DNA of 64,000 nucleotides from CAZRHR01 sp964599915 (GTDB lineage Bacteria; Bacteroidota; Bacteroidia; CAIKAF01): positions 1 through 64,000 of the forward strand of contig CAZRHR010000006.1 in assembly GCA_964599915.1 (NCBI GenBank). The letters run 5' to 3'. The notes beneath the pieces were generated by a model, which worked only from the letters and a program-made list of their open reading frames with translations, was not told where the DNA came from and ran no database searches. Position numbers and translations under genes: made by a program. This document shows positions 17,239 to 25,264 of this stretch, piece after piece (position 1 is the first letter of the stretch; every line of letters begins with the position of its first letter).

Positions 17239-18144
17239 ATGGCCCATTCCCTGCATCCCATTCCAAGACTTGAATTGCGCAAGCAAGGAACAGAAGAGGT
17301 TGTTGACTTTGCGCTAAAACGCATGGAAGAGATTGAAGCCAATCATCCAGATACACCCGAAATACCGCACCGCCATGCCTATTACACGGTCGTCTTAATG
17401 GAAGAAGGAGCAGGATTTCACTCCATTGATTTTAAAGGATTTGAGATTGAAGCACCGGTATTGATTTTTATTAGCCCTGAGCAAGTGCATCATTTCCAAT
17501 TTACTTCGCCTTCCAAAGGTTGGGTGATTTTATTTTCGCCGAAATTTTTGCATGATCACGGGATTACACCTTCTTTTTTAGAAGGATTAGGCATCTTTTT
17601 TGCCTGCGACATGGTGCCTCCTATCCCACTTTCAAGTGACACTAAAAATGAATTAGTTCACTTTTTAAAGGAAATTCAAACCCACTGGCTGGCCCCAGCT
17701 TTTCCTTTCCAAATGGATATGATTGCCGCATGGTTGCGTTTATTTCTGCTTCATTGCCAAAAAAACCGGCCCGCCGTTCAAAACCCAAGCGACCCATCGC
17801 AATTGCATGGCCAATCCAAAATTGTAACCCAATTCAAACATTTGATTGAGCAGCACTTCCGGATGCAGCATAAGGTAGCCGACTATGCTGAACAATTGCA
17901 TATTACGCCGAATTATTTGAATGACGTGGTGAAAGCCGAGCTTCAAACTTCTGCCAAGAACATTATTATAAACCGCATCATTTTGGAAGCGGAACGTTTG
18001 GCCGTTTGGTCGGATCTTTCGGCCAAAGAGGTCGGATATGCCCTTGGATTTGAAGACCCAGCACACTTTAATCGCGTGTTTAAAGCCCAAAAGGGCGTGA
18101 GTTTCCAAAAACACAGGACGGCTATCCGTGAAAAATACCATTAA
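17239..18144 (+). CDS. AraC-family transcriptional regulator
   Basis: The 301-residue protein has an N-terminal cupin-like sensing domain (HRHAYYTVVLMEEGAGFHSIDF, then IFISPEQVHHFQF) and a C-terminal double helix-turn-helix (about residues 210-297: VADYAEQLHITPNYLNDVVK, then AKEVGYALGFEDPAHFNRVFK). It is divergent from a DoxX-like gene and directly precedes a pirin and a YceI gene, genes often grouped in Bacteroidota, so it may control them. The inducer is unknown. Confidence 0.88.
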   Translation: MAHSLHPIPRLELRKQGTEEVVDFALKRMEEIEANHPDTPEIPHRHAYYTVVLMEEGAGFHSIDFKGFEIEAPVLIFISPEQVHHFQFTSPSKGWVILFSPKFLHDHGITPSFLEGLGIFFACDMVPPIPLSSDTKNELVHFLKEIQTHWLAPAFPFQMDMIAAWLRLFLLHCQKNRPAVQNPSDPSQLHGQSKIVTQFKHLIEQHFRMQHKVADYAEQLHITPNYLNDVVKAELQTSAKNIIINRIILEAERLAVWSDLSAKEVGYALGFEDPAHFNRVFKAQKGVSFQKHRTAIREKYH

Positions 18145-18194
18145 GCCCTGATTTTTACCTTTTCTGGAAAAAGGATAAAGCGGAATTTTGTGTC

Positions 18195-19007
18195 ATGAAA
18201 AATTTCAAAGTTTTCATGCTTGGTGCAGTCGTTTGGTATGGCGGCGCATTAAGTTCACAAAATGAGCTACAAAAAAAACAAGAACCTATGGACAGCATCG
18301 TACTGCATCGGGCGGAAACCCGTGGGTCTGCAGATCACGGATGGCTTAAAGCCAAACACACCTTCAGTTTTGCCGGTTACATGGACCCGCAAAGGATCCA
18401 TTTTGGGGCACTTCGTGTATTAAATGACGATATCGTGGCAGGCGGTCGTGGATTTGGAACGCATCCACACGATAACATGGAGATTATTACCATTCCGCTC
18501 AAAGGAGCTTTGGAACACAAAGACAACACGGGCGGGCATGGAGTGATTCGTTCAGGCGATGTGCAAGTAATGTCGGCTGGAACAGGCGTTTTTCATTCAG
18601 AATATAACCACTCCGCTACCGAGGAAGTAAATTTGCTGCAAATTTGGGTGTTTCCTGCCGTGAAAGGGGTAAAACCAAGATATGACCAACGCTTCTTTGA
18701 TAGCAAAGACAGAAAAAACAAGTTCCAACTCTTGGTAGGACCTATGGGTAGTTCGTCGCTGGAAATCCACCAAGACGCTTGGTTTTCCCGAATCGATTTA
18801 GACGCCTCAAAAACAATTTCTTACCCACTCTATAAACCTAATTCAGGTTTGTATGTTTTTGTCATTGAGGGTAACCTTTTTGCCAACCAAATGCGACTTG
18901 AATCCAGAGACGGTGCAGGCTTTTCTACCTTAGAAAATGGCACGCTGGAATTAAAAGCAGAAACAGATTCTAAAATTCTGTTAATGGAAGTTCCCATGCG
19001 GTGGTAA
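18195..19007 (+). CDS. Pirin-family protein with N-terminal signal peptide
   Basis: The 270-residue bicupin protein carries the pirin metal site: HPHDNMEIITIPLKG with HKDNTG, then HSEYNHS. Some pirins are quercetin 2,3-dioxygenases or redox-sensing regulators. The first 22 residues (MKNFKVFMLGAVVWYGGALSSQ) look like a Sec signal peptide, unusual because pirins are normally cytoplasmic. A start at the internal Met 32 would give an ordinary pirin, but a promoter-like box (GAATTTTG, 18183-18190) ends 4 bases before the upstream ATG, which favours the exported form. Confidence 0.85.
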   Translation: MKNFKVFMLGAVVWYGGALSSQNELQKKQEPMDSIVLHRAETRGSADHGWLKAKHTFSFAGYMDPQRIHFGALRVLNDDIVAGGRGFGTHPHDNMEIITIPLKGALEHKDNTGGHGVIRSGDVQVMSAGTGVFHSEYNHSATEEVNLLQIWVFPAVKGVKPRYDQRFFDSKDRKNKFQLLVGPMGSSSLEIHQDAWFSRIDLDASKTISYPLYKPNSGLYVFVIEGNLFANQMRLESRDGAGFSTLENGTLELKAETDSKILLMEVPMRW

Positions 19008-19011
19008 AGTT

Positions 19012-19019
19012 TAGCTTTG
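19012..19019 (+). promoter_or_regulatory. Promoter box of the yceI-like gene
   Basis: TAGCTTTG is a perfect consensus match directly after the pirin stop codon, 26 bases before the ATG. It gives the yceI-like gene its own transcription. Confidence 0.6.
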
Positions 19020-19045
19020 CAATCTTAAATTCAATTTGATAAACC

Positions 19046-19723
19046 ATGAACACTACACATTTCATTCTTGCTGCTGCTGCAGTAACTACACTTAGTTTTA
19101 CCGCATGTGGTCCCAAAGGAGACGCTGTTGCGGCTGGAGACGCAGTTGCTGTTGATTCAGTAATGGCGGACACTACCTTTCAAGTAGACACCGTAAAAAC
19201 TGTTTTAGGCTGGAAAGGCTCTAAAGTAACAGGAGATAGCCACAATGGAACCATCCAATTGGCCAACGGAACATTACAAATTGTAAAAGGTGATTTGGCT
19301 GGTGGTAGCTTTACCATCAACATGAATGGTATGACCAACCTCGACTTAACCGATGCCAAAGCCAACGGAAATCTATTAGGTCACTTGAAAAGCGAAGATT
19401 TCTTCGATGTAGCTAAATTTCCTACTGCAGGGTTCGAAATTACCAAAGCAGAGAAAATGGCAGCTGCTGATAGCGCTGGCAACAACTACACCATTACAGG
19501 TAACTTAACCATCAAAGGCGTGGCGAAAAGCATCACTTTCCCAGCCAACGTAACCGTTACCAAAGACATGGCTACAGCTATGGCTAAATTTACCATCGAC
19601 CGCACCGAGTGGGACATTCGCTATGGTTCTGGTAAATTCTTCAAAAGCTTAGGTGACAAAATGATCAACGACCTTATCGAGTTCGATTTGAACCTGTCTA
19701 CTGCAGTAGTAGCTGCTTCCTAA
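19046..19723 (+). CDS. YceI-family lipoprotein
   Basis: The 225-residue protein begins with a lipoprotein signal (TTLSFTAC) followed by an Ala/Asp/Val-rich linker and one YceI domain (about residues 45-220). Features include DTVKTVLGWKGSKVTG, LLGHLKSEDFFDVAKFPTAGF and RTEWDIRYGSGKFF. YceI domains form a lipocalin-like barrel that binds isoprenoid chains. A strong terminator follows at once. Confidence 0.9.
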   Translation: MNTTHFILAAAAVTTLSFTACGPKGDAVAAGDAVAVDSVMADTTFQVDTVKTVLGWKGSKVTGDSHNGTIQLANGTLQIVKGDLAGGSFTINMNGMTNLDLTDAKANGNLLGHLKSEDFFDVAKFPTAGFEITKAEKMAAADSAGNNYTITGNLTIKGVAKSITFPANVTVTKDMATAMAKFTIDRTEWDIRYGSGKFFKSLGDKMINDLIEFDLNLSTAVVAAS

Positions 19724-19740
19724 GGACTTTATTATTTTTG

Positions 19741-19774
19741 AAGCGACCTTTGAAAAAAGGTCGCTTTTTTTTTT
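19741..19774 (+). terminator. Terminator of the yceI-like gene
   Basis: AAGCGACCTTT pairs with AAAGGTCGCTT over a short A-rich loop, followed by about eleven T. The T-tract ends 4 bases before the next start codon. Confidence 0.92.
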
Positions 19775-19778
19775 GCCT

Positions 19779-20372
19779 ATGCAAACAGATCATGATTGGG
19801 ACGCGCGCTACGTGCGGGGCGAAACGGGCTGGAATTTACATGCTCCTTCTCCTCCCCTCCTTTATTTATTAGAAAAACTTCCACCTGAAGCCAAGACGTG
19901 GCCTATCCTTTTTCCTGGCGCAGGAGAAAGTCCGGATCCTGCCGTTTGGTATGCAAAAGGATTCCATGGGGTACATGTGGTGGATGTAAGTCCAACAGCC
20001 AAAGCCAACTTCTTAAATAAACATCCTTATTTTCCCGAAAGTCAATACCTGATTCAAGATTTTTTCACGCTGGATAAACCAGCATGGCGCTTGATTATCG
20101 AGCAAACATTTTATTGCGCTATTTTACCCGAGCGGCGCAGGGAATATGCGGCCACCATGCGAAACCTATTGGCGGACGGAGGAGAACTTCAAGGGGTATG
20201 GTTCAACCGCACTTTTCCACATGCAGGTCCTCCCTTTGGTGGAGACATCGACAGTTATATAGAGGAAATACAACCCTTTCTTACACTTTTAGAAGCGTAT
20301 CCATGCACATTTTCCGCCGCCCCAAGGGCTGGAACAGAAATCATCATGCGTTGGAAAAAAGGCCATAAATAA
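19779..20372 (+). CDS. TPMT-family SAM-dependent methyltransferase
   Basis: The 197-residue class I methyltransferase belongs to the thiopurine S-methyltransferase-like family. WDARYVRGETGWN is the family N-terminus, LFPGAGESPDPAVWYAKGF is motif I (SAM binding), and FYCAILPERRREYA follows. The substrate may be a thiol, halide, thiocyanate or similar nucleophile and is unknown. The ATG follows the T-tract of the preceding terminator by only 4 bases, so expression needs either readthrough or a promoter inside the terminator. Confidence 0.85.
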   Translation: MQTDHDWDARYVRGETGWNLHAPSPPLLYLLEKLPPEAKTWPILFPGAGESPDPAVWYAKGFHGVHVVDVSPTAKANFLNKHPYFPESQYLIQDFFTLDKPAWRLIIEQTFYCAILPERRREYAATMRNLLADGGELQGVWFNRTFPHAGPPFGGDIDSYIEEIQPFLTLLEAYPCTFSAAPRAGTEIIMRWKKGHK

Positions 20373-20705
20373 GTTCAAACTACGGAAGGGCACCAACCCG
20401 TGCCCTAACGTAGTTTACCAATCGAATAAAACCAAAAAAAACAAACAAACCTTTAAGTTGGTTTATTTCAAGACTAAATTCCAAAAGGAAAGGGAGATTT
20501 GCAAATGTGTAAAACGCTATTTTAAGCAAACTTTATTTTAAAAATAGTTTACCCTATTCTAACATGCTTCGTGGAATAAATGCTAAATCATTGTGAACCC
20601 ACGTACAACAAAATAAAACGCGAAAGAAGGATTTCAAAATAATGCCAAAAAGAAGGCAAATCTTACGTGAATTAGCCAGAAAACAATAGAAAATATTTAT
20701 ATCAA
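20373..20705. other. AT-rich intergenic region between convergent genes
   Basis: No gene is visible. An imperfect hairpin at 20377-20416 has outer arms AAACTACG / CGTAGTTT and inner arms AGGGCAC / GTGCCCT. There is no T-tract, so it is a poor intrinsic terminator. The remainder is AT-rich with no obvious signal. Confidence 0.6.
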
Positions 20706-21197
20706 TTATGCCAAAAGCTGGTCTGCGTTTTGGAGCATTTTGATCAGGGTTACGGCCGCTTCTGTCCCTTTATTTCCATGTTTTCCGCCTGCGCGGTCAA
20801 GGGCTTGTTGTTGGGAATTTACGGTTAAGACACCGAAAATCACAGGTTTTCCTTCTGTCAGCCCCACTTGCATGATGCCTTGAGTGACCCCTTGACAGAT
20901 GTAATCGAAATGAGGCGTTTCTCCACGAACCACGCAACCTATACAAATTACCCCATGCGCCCCGGCTTTAATGGCCATTTGCGCCGCAAGAGGAAGTTCA
21001 AATGTGCCAGGAACTTCAATCAACATTTGATCCTCAGGAAGAATTCCAAATTGAAGTAGGCCGTGAACCGCACCATCTCGAAGGGCATAGGTAACTTCAG
21101 GATTCCAACTGGCAAATACCACAGCCACTTTTCTGGAAGGGATAGGACTTGCACCGAAAATGTCGGTGTCGGAAAGATTTTTTGCCTGACTAGACAT
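20706..21197 (-). CDS. ribH: 6,7-dimethyl-8-ribityllumazine synthase
   Basis: The 163-residue enzyme catalyses the penultimate step of riboflavin synthesis. ASWNPEVTYALRDGA is the phosphate and substrate loop, VPGTFELPLAA is diagnostic, and CVVRGETPHFDYIC holds the conserved active-site His. The C-terminal GGKHGNKGTEAA is typical. Length is normal. It starts 3 bases after the stop of a TPR gene. Confidence 0.96.
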   Translation of the reverse strand: MSSQAKNLSDTDIFGASPIPSRKVAVVFASWNPEVTYALRDGAVHGLLQFGILPEDQMLIEVPGTFELPLAAQMAIKAGAHGVICIGCVVRGETPHFDYICQGVTQGIMQVGLTEGKPVIFGVLTVNSQQQALDRAGGKHGNKGTEAAVTLIKMLQNADQLLA

Positions 21198-21200
21198 GTA

Positions 21201-21872
21201 TTATTGCGCCAGTTCTTGCTCAATTAAAGCCACCATACGTTCAGCGTTTCTGCCTTCGGCGGTGAAATAATACTCTTTTGCTAACTTTTCATACAGCTTT
21301 AAAGCCCGTTCCTTGTTGTTCAACAACTCATATTGTACCATGGCGGCTTTGTTGAGAAAGCGAGGTGAAGTAAGCATATTGGCATTCATTCCTGCTGCCT
21401 TTTCATAATATACCACAGCTTCTTCTGCATTCCCCAGTTCTAAGTAGCAATCGCCGATATTTCCTATCGCAGAAGGGGCAAGAATCATGTCATTTCCATC
21501 AAAGGCTTCAAAATGAGGAATAGCCTCTTGGAAATTCCCAAGATTTAAATAGCACAAACCCGCATAAAGGTGAGCAAGACTTCCTGGTTTTCCACCAAAT
21601 TCATCCGCAATGGTCAAAAAACCATCAAATTCGCCCGGACGCCCGTCCAAGGCAAGCTGTAAGCTATCCTGTGCAAAATAAAATTCGGCTTTGTACATTC
21701 GCTCAAACCCCTCTTTCTCGTTAGGAATCATTACATAATTCCTGTATAAGAAAAATCCGGTGACCGCCACAAGGACGACCAAGATACCGGTGGTAAGCTT
21801 TTTCCGGTATTCCGGATTGTTCACCAGTTGTTCGAGTTGAAATTTATGAGATTGTTGTTCTTGACCAGACAT
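21201..21872 (-). CDS. Membrane-anchored TPR protein
   Basis: The 223-residue protein has a short cytoplasmic N-terminus, one membrane helix (LTTGILVVLVAVTGFFLY) and a periplasmic part with about four tetratricopeptide repeats (for example GSLAHLYAGLCYLNLGNFQEA and GNIGDCYLELGNAEEAV). The layout resembles YfgM-type periplasmic chaperone adaptors, but the partner is unknown. The start at 21872 is placed by the TATTTTTG box at 21894-21901. It forms an operon with ribH. Confidence 0.8.
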   Translation of the reverse strand: MSGQEQQSHKFQLEQLVNNPEYRKKLTTGILVVLVAVTGFFLYRNYVMIPNEKEGFERMYKAEFYFAQDSLQLALDGRPGEFDGFLTIADEFGGKPGSLAHLYAGLCYLNLGNFQEAIPHFEAFDGNDMILAPSAIGNIGDCYLELGNAEEAVVYYEKAAGMNANMLTSPRFLNKAAMVQYELLNNKERALKLYEKLAKEYYFTAEGRNAERMVALIEQELAQ

Positions 21873-21893
21873 GTTCCAGAAAAATTTGGCTTG

Positions 21894-21901
21894 CAAAAAT
21901 A
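21894..21901 (-). promoter_or_regulatory. Promoter box of the TPR-ribH operon
   Basis: TATTTTTG on the minus strand is a perfect match 21 bases from the ATG at 21872. Confidence 0.55.
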
Positions 21902-21991
21902 TACTTTTATTTGAATTTTCAGAAGGAAATCAGAAACTTTACCCTTCATTTTAAAGCAAAAGAAGGAGAAGTTAACCTCACCACAAACGCT

Positions 21992-21999
21992 TACCTTTG
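21992..21999 (+). promoter_or_regulatory. recF promoter box
   Basis: TACCTTTG is a perfect match ending 5 bases before the GTG start, so the transcript is predicted to be leaderless. Confidence 0.6.
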
Positions 22000-22004
22000 C
22001 CCCT

Positions 22005-23096
22005 GTGTTTTTAGAAAGTCTTCAACTGCTTCAATTCCGGAACTGGGAATCGCTCTCCTTGCGGTTTAGCCCCGGTTTAAATCTTATTACCGGTCCCAAC
22101 GGACTAGGAAAAACCAATATTCTCGATGCAGTGTACACCCTGTGTCTGGCCAAAAGTTACCTATCTGCCATCGATACCCAAAACATCCGAAAAAGTGAAA
22201 AAGCCGAGGAGGACATCCCATTTTTCATGTTGGAAGGTCAATTTTTTAAAGAAGGAAAAACAGAACATATCCAGTGTACGGTTCGGAAAGGCCAAAAAAA
22301 ACTATTAAAGCGGAATAAAAAAGAATACGAAAGACTGGCAGACCACGTGGGAAAATTTCCGGTGGTCATGATAGCCCCCCAGGATGCGGCCTTAATTCAC
22401 GGCAGCAGTGAAGACCGGAGGCGATTCATGGATGCTTTGATTTGCCAATACGCACCTCATTATCTGGAAGACCTGCTAAAGTATAACCGTTTAATTCAAC
22501 AACGCAACGCACTCCTCAAACAGGTAGAGGACTTTGCCCTACAAGAATCGACCTTGCATGTGTACGATCTGCAACTGGAAGGACCGGCAGAAAGGATTTT
22601 ACAGCAGAGAAACGCCTTTTTACGTGTGTTTCTTCCTTTGTTCTCTCATCATTATGCCAAACTATCAGGAGAAAAAGAAGTACCAGAACTCCACTATTCC
22701 GCCACAGCCCCTGAAGGAACCTGGCGTAGTGCTACCCACGCTGCCATTTCCAAAGACCGCATCCTTAAATACAGCACGGTAGGTCCTCATCGGGACGACC
22801 TGGTTTTCACGCTAGAAGGCATGGTGGTAAAAAAATTCGCTTCACAGGGACAACAAAAAACCTTTCTCACAGCGCTCAAATTGGCTGAATGGTCACTTCT
22901 TAAAGAACAGACAGGCATTCCTCCTTTACTACTTTTGGATGACATCTTTGATAAGTTAGACCCTAACCGTGTGAGCCAACTCATTCTTCAGGTGAAAAAT
23001 CTTGGTCAAATTCTCATTACAGATACGGATTCCAAGCGATTGCCACAGATGCTAGAAGAACTTGCCATACCTTTTGAAGCCACCCTGCTGTCATGA
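22005..23096 (+). CDS. recF: DNA replication and repair protein RecF
   Basis: The 363-residue SMC-like ATPase loads RecA at gaps with RecO and RecR. Walker A is LITGPNGLGKTNILDAVY (about 28-45), followed by a signature region (STVGPHRDDL) and Walker B (LLLLDDIFDKLD). The start is GTG at 22005, fixed by the promoter box ending 5 bases before it. It overlaps the next gene by 4 bases (ATGA). Confidence 0.95.
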   Translation: MFLESLQLLQFRNWESLSLRFSPGLNLITGPNGLGKTNILDAVYTLCLAKSYLSAIDTQNIRKSEKAEEDIPFFMLEGQFFKEGKTEHIQCTVRKGQKKLLKRNKKEYERLADHVGKFPVVMIAPQDAALIHGSSEDRRRFMDALICQYAPHYLEDLLKYNRLIQQRNALLKQVEDFALQESTLHVYDLQLEGPAERILQQRNAFLRVFLPLFSHHYAKLSGEKEVPELHYSATAPEGTWRSATHAAISKDRILKYSTVGPHRDDLVFTLEGMVVKKFASQGQQKTFLTALKLAEWSLLKEQTGIPPLLLLDDIFDKLDPNRVSQLILQVKNLGQILITDTDSKRLPQMLEELAIPFEATLLS

Positions 23097-23395
23097 AAAA
23101 CAAAAAACCTTCCACCAACGAATATACCTTAGGTGAAGCCATTGAAAAGCTCATAGGCCAGTATCGGCTGGCCGCAGGATTAAGGGAAAAAACCATGCAA
23201 AACCTTTGGAAAGACATTGCGGGGCCCTTTATTTATGAGCGTACAGAGGAAGTAAGGCTACAAGGAAATGTACTTTATATTAAAATTCAATCCGCTGCAC
23301 TAAGACAAGAATTATGGACCAGCAGGGAAGAAATTTTGCAGCGCTTTTTAGAAAAACTTGGAAAAGAAGCGCTTGCGGAAGTGAGATTTTCTTAA
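23093..23395 (+). CDS. DUF721/DciA-like protein
   Basis: The 100-residue protein has the DUF721 fold found in DciA, the ancestral loader of the DnaB helicase. LWKDIAGPFIYERTEEVRLQ and LYIKIQSAALRQELWTSREEIL are the conserved core. It overlaps recF by 4 bases, so translation is probably coupled, and the pair fits a replication and repair operon. The DciA function itself is inferred from the family. Confidence 0.85.
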   Translation: MKNKKPSTNEYTLGEAIEKLIGQYRLAAGLREKTMQNLWKDIAGPFIYERTEEVRLQGNVLYIKIQSAALRQELWTSREEILQRFLEKLGKEALAEVRFS

Positions 23396-23467
23396 CTTCT
23401 GCTGTCTTGTTTTTATTTTAACATAAATTTTACAACCTCCTATCCCTTGAAATCCGAAGGGAAATTC

Positions 23468-23475
23468 TATTTTTG
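23468..23475 (+). promoter_or_regulatory. Promoter box of the M23 peptidase gene
   Basis: TATTTTTG is a perfect match ending 6 bases before the TTG start at 23482. Confidence 0.55.
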
Positions 23476-23481
23476 TCCGTC

Positions 23482-24300
23482 TTGAAAAAAACGGTGTCCA
23501 TATTTTTTGCCTTTTTGCTTGTTATCGCAAGCATACCGCTTGTGCATGCCACCGGTGATCCCATTCGGCCAAAAACAGGACCTTCCACCTCTCCCATGGA
23601 ATTTTTCCCCGCCAGCCAATGGTATCAAACCTGGGATACGGCCACCATTCATTATGATGGCGGTTTAATGTTTTCTTCCCAAGATACTTTTCATGTATGG
23701 GTAGCTTTCGATGATGGATGCGATTACAAACACCCCGTACCGGGTAGGGTAACCAGCCGCTTTGGACCGAGAAGACGTCGCATGCATTACGGCATCGACT
23801 TGGATTTAGAAACAGGCGACGCGGTGAGTGCCGCATTCGAAGGAAAGGTGAGATTTTCCGGATACAGCAACACGTATGGCAATTTAGTCGTCATCCGACA
23901 CCCCAATGGGTTGGAAACGTATTATGCGCATTTGTCTGCGCTTCATGTAAAATCCGGGGATTATGTGCAATCCGGTGAGCTCCTCGGGCTTGGCGGAAAT
24001 ACAGGAAGGTCTTATGGCGCGCATCTCCACTTCGAAGTTCGTTTTTTGGGCAAACCCATTAATCCGGATTTGCTTATTGACTTTGAAACGGGCAAGTTAA
24101 AATACACACAAATAGATGTTTTCCACGCCAAACACGGTTTAGCCTTACTGAATGGCACCCGCTTTCATGTGGTACAACCCGGAGAAGATTTGTTTAGTAT
24201 TGCCAAGAAGAGAAATGTGAGCTTAGCCCAACTCATGGACTTGAATCGCCTCACCGAAATGGATGTATTGGGCATCGATACCCAGATTCGATACCGCTAA
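23482..24300 (+). CDS. M23-family peptidase with C-terminal LysM domain
   Basis: The 272-residue cell-wall enzyme starts at a TTG, giving the signal peptide MKKTVSIFFAFLLVIASIPL. The M23 (lysostaphin-like) domain keeps its zinc ligands: MHYGIDLDLE near the front and GAHLHFEVRF at the end, with YYAHLSAL between. A C-terminal LysM (FHVVQPGEDLFSIAKKRNVS) binds peptidoglycan. It probably trims cross-links in the periplasm. It ends in a 4-base overlap with the convergent CYTH gene. Confidence 0.92.
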   Translation: MKKTVSIFFAFLLVIASIPLVHATGDPIRPKTGPSTSPMEFFPASQWYQTWDTATIHYDGGLMFSSQDTFHVWVAFDDGCDYKHPVPGRVTSRFGPRRRRMHYGIDLDLETGDAVSAAFEGKVRFSGYSNTYGNLVVIRHPNGLETYYAHLSALHVKSGDYVQSGELLGLGGNTGRSYGAHLHFEVRFLGKPINPDLLIDFETGKLKYTQIDVFHAKHGLALLNGTRFHVVQPGEDLFSIAKKRNVSLAQLMDLNRLTEMDVLGIDTQIRYR

Positions 24301-24752
24301 TCCATCTTTTGATTTTTATCCAATGCTTCTTGGGCCAACGCCATTTGCATATTGGAATATTGAGGCTGGCCGGTGATTTCTTCGCCACAATAGGCTGGCA
24401 AAGCACTAATAGGTTCCGTAAATTCAATTTCTACCACCGCCAACCCGTTGGGATAAACATCAATATCAATGTGATGCGGCCCAAAAGACGTAGAATAACG
24501 GGTTTTAGTCACCTGACGGCGCGTACTAGCCAAGAGCGCCTTACCATCTTCTAAAGGAATGTTGTACTCAAATTCCTCCCTCAACCAATCCGTTTTTTCC
24601 GTTTTAAAAGTAAGGGTGGCTTCTCGATCATCCACAATACGAATCCGTAAATGGCGCTTCCCCTCGATGCATAAATATCCCTGAATAATATGCTTTGGCG
24701 TAAGGCCTTCAGGAAGTGATTTCAATAAAAATTTCCTTTCTTGCTCTATCAT
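24297..24752 (-). CDS. CYTH-domain protein (inorganic triphosphatase-like)
   Basis: The 151-residue protein carries the CYTH signature EQERKFLL at the N-terminus and alternating acidic and basic strands (HLRIRIVDD, ATLTFKTEK, TRYSTSFG, HHIDIDVYP, VVEIEF) that line the triphosphate tunnel. Family members hydrolyse tripolyphosphate or make cAMP or thiamine triphosphate; the bacterial short forms are mostly triphosphatases. The substrate is not known here. The gene starts 3 bases after a DUF4293-like gene. Confidence 0.85.
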   Translation of the reverse strand: MIEQERKFLLKSLPEGLTPKHIIQGYLCIEGKRHLRIRIVDDREATLTFKTEKTDWLREEFEYNIPLEDGKALLASTRRQVTKTRYSTSFGPHHIDIDVYPNGLAVVEIEFTEPISALPAYCGEEITGQPQYSNMQMALAQEALDKNQKMD

Positions 24753-24755
24753 GAC

Positions 24756-25226
24756 CTAGCGAAGTCTGTCGTAGCTTTTCATTAATGCTTCGTCTTTGCG
24801 TATGCCACGAACAGCAAATACCAAAAGCACCAAATGAAGCAGGGCGGGCCACCAACCAAATGCACCCAACCAATGCGCTTTTACTCCAGGCGCCGTATTT
24901 ACCATCACAATAAAACCAGCCACCAAGTATAAAATATTGGAGGTAAACACGTAAAAAACGAGTCGCTCCTGAAGTTTTCGCTTTTTAAAACTGGCCAAAG
25001 ACACGATACAAGCCAGCATACCAATGCCCAGAATCATGGCAGGAATACGGCTTGCATCTGCACCAAGGAAAGGATTGTTTTCGATGGGCTCCGTCACTAC
25101 TTTAAAAGGGTGAAAAATAAGGTAAGCACCTTCGCCATCGGTTAAAGAGGCATAGGGTAAAAAAAGCATGACGCCCATTCCAAGTAATGTAATGGCTAAA
25201 AAAAGAGTTTGAATCCGTTGAAACAT
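24756..25226 (-). CDS. DUF4293-like membrane protein
   Basis: The 156-residue protein has four predicted helices. The start MFQRIQTLFLAI followed by MLFLPYASL matches the DUF4293 family of Bacteroidota membrane proteins, whose function is unknown. The ATG at 25226 is chosen because family members begin with this motif. Its gene lies between the glycosyltransferase and the CYTH protein. Confidence 0.75.
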   Translation of the reverse strand: MFQRIQTLFLAITLLGMGVMLFLPYASLTDGEGAYLIFHPFKVVTEPIENNPFLGADASRIPAMILGIGMLACIVSLASFKKRKLQERLVFYVFTSNILYLVAGFIVMVNTAPGVKAHWLGAFGWWPALLHLVLLVFAVRGIRKDEALMKSYDRLR

Positions 25227-25264
25227 ATCCTGTGAAATTGGTTGCAATGTTAGTTAAAATCGGG

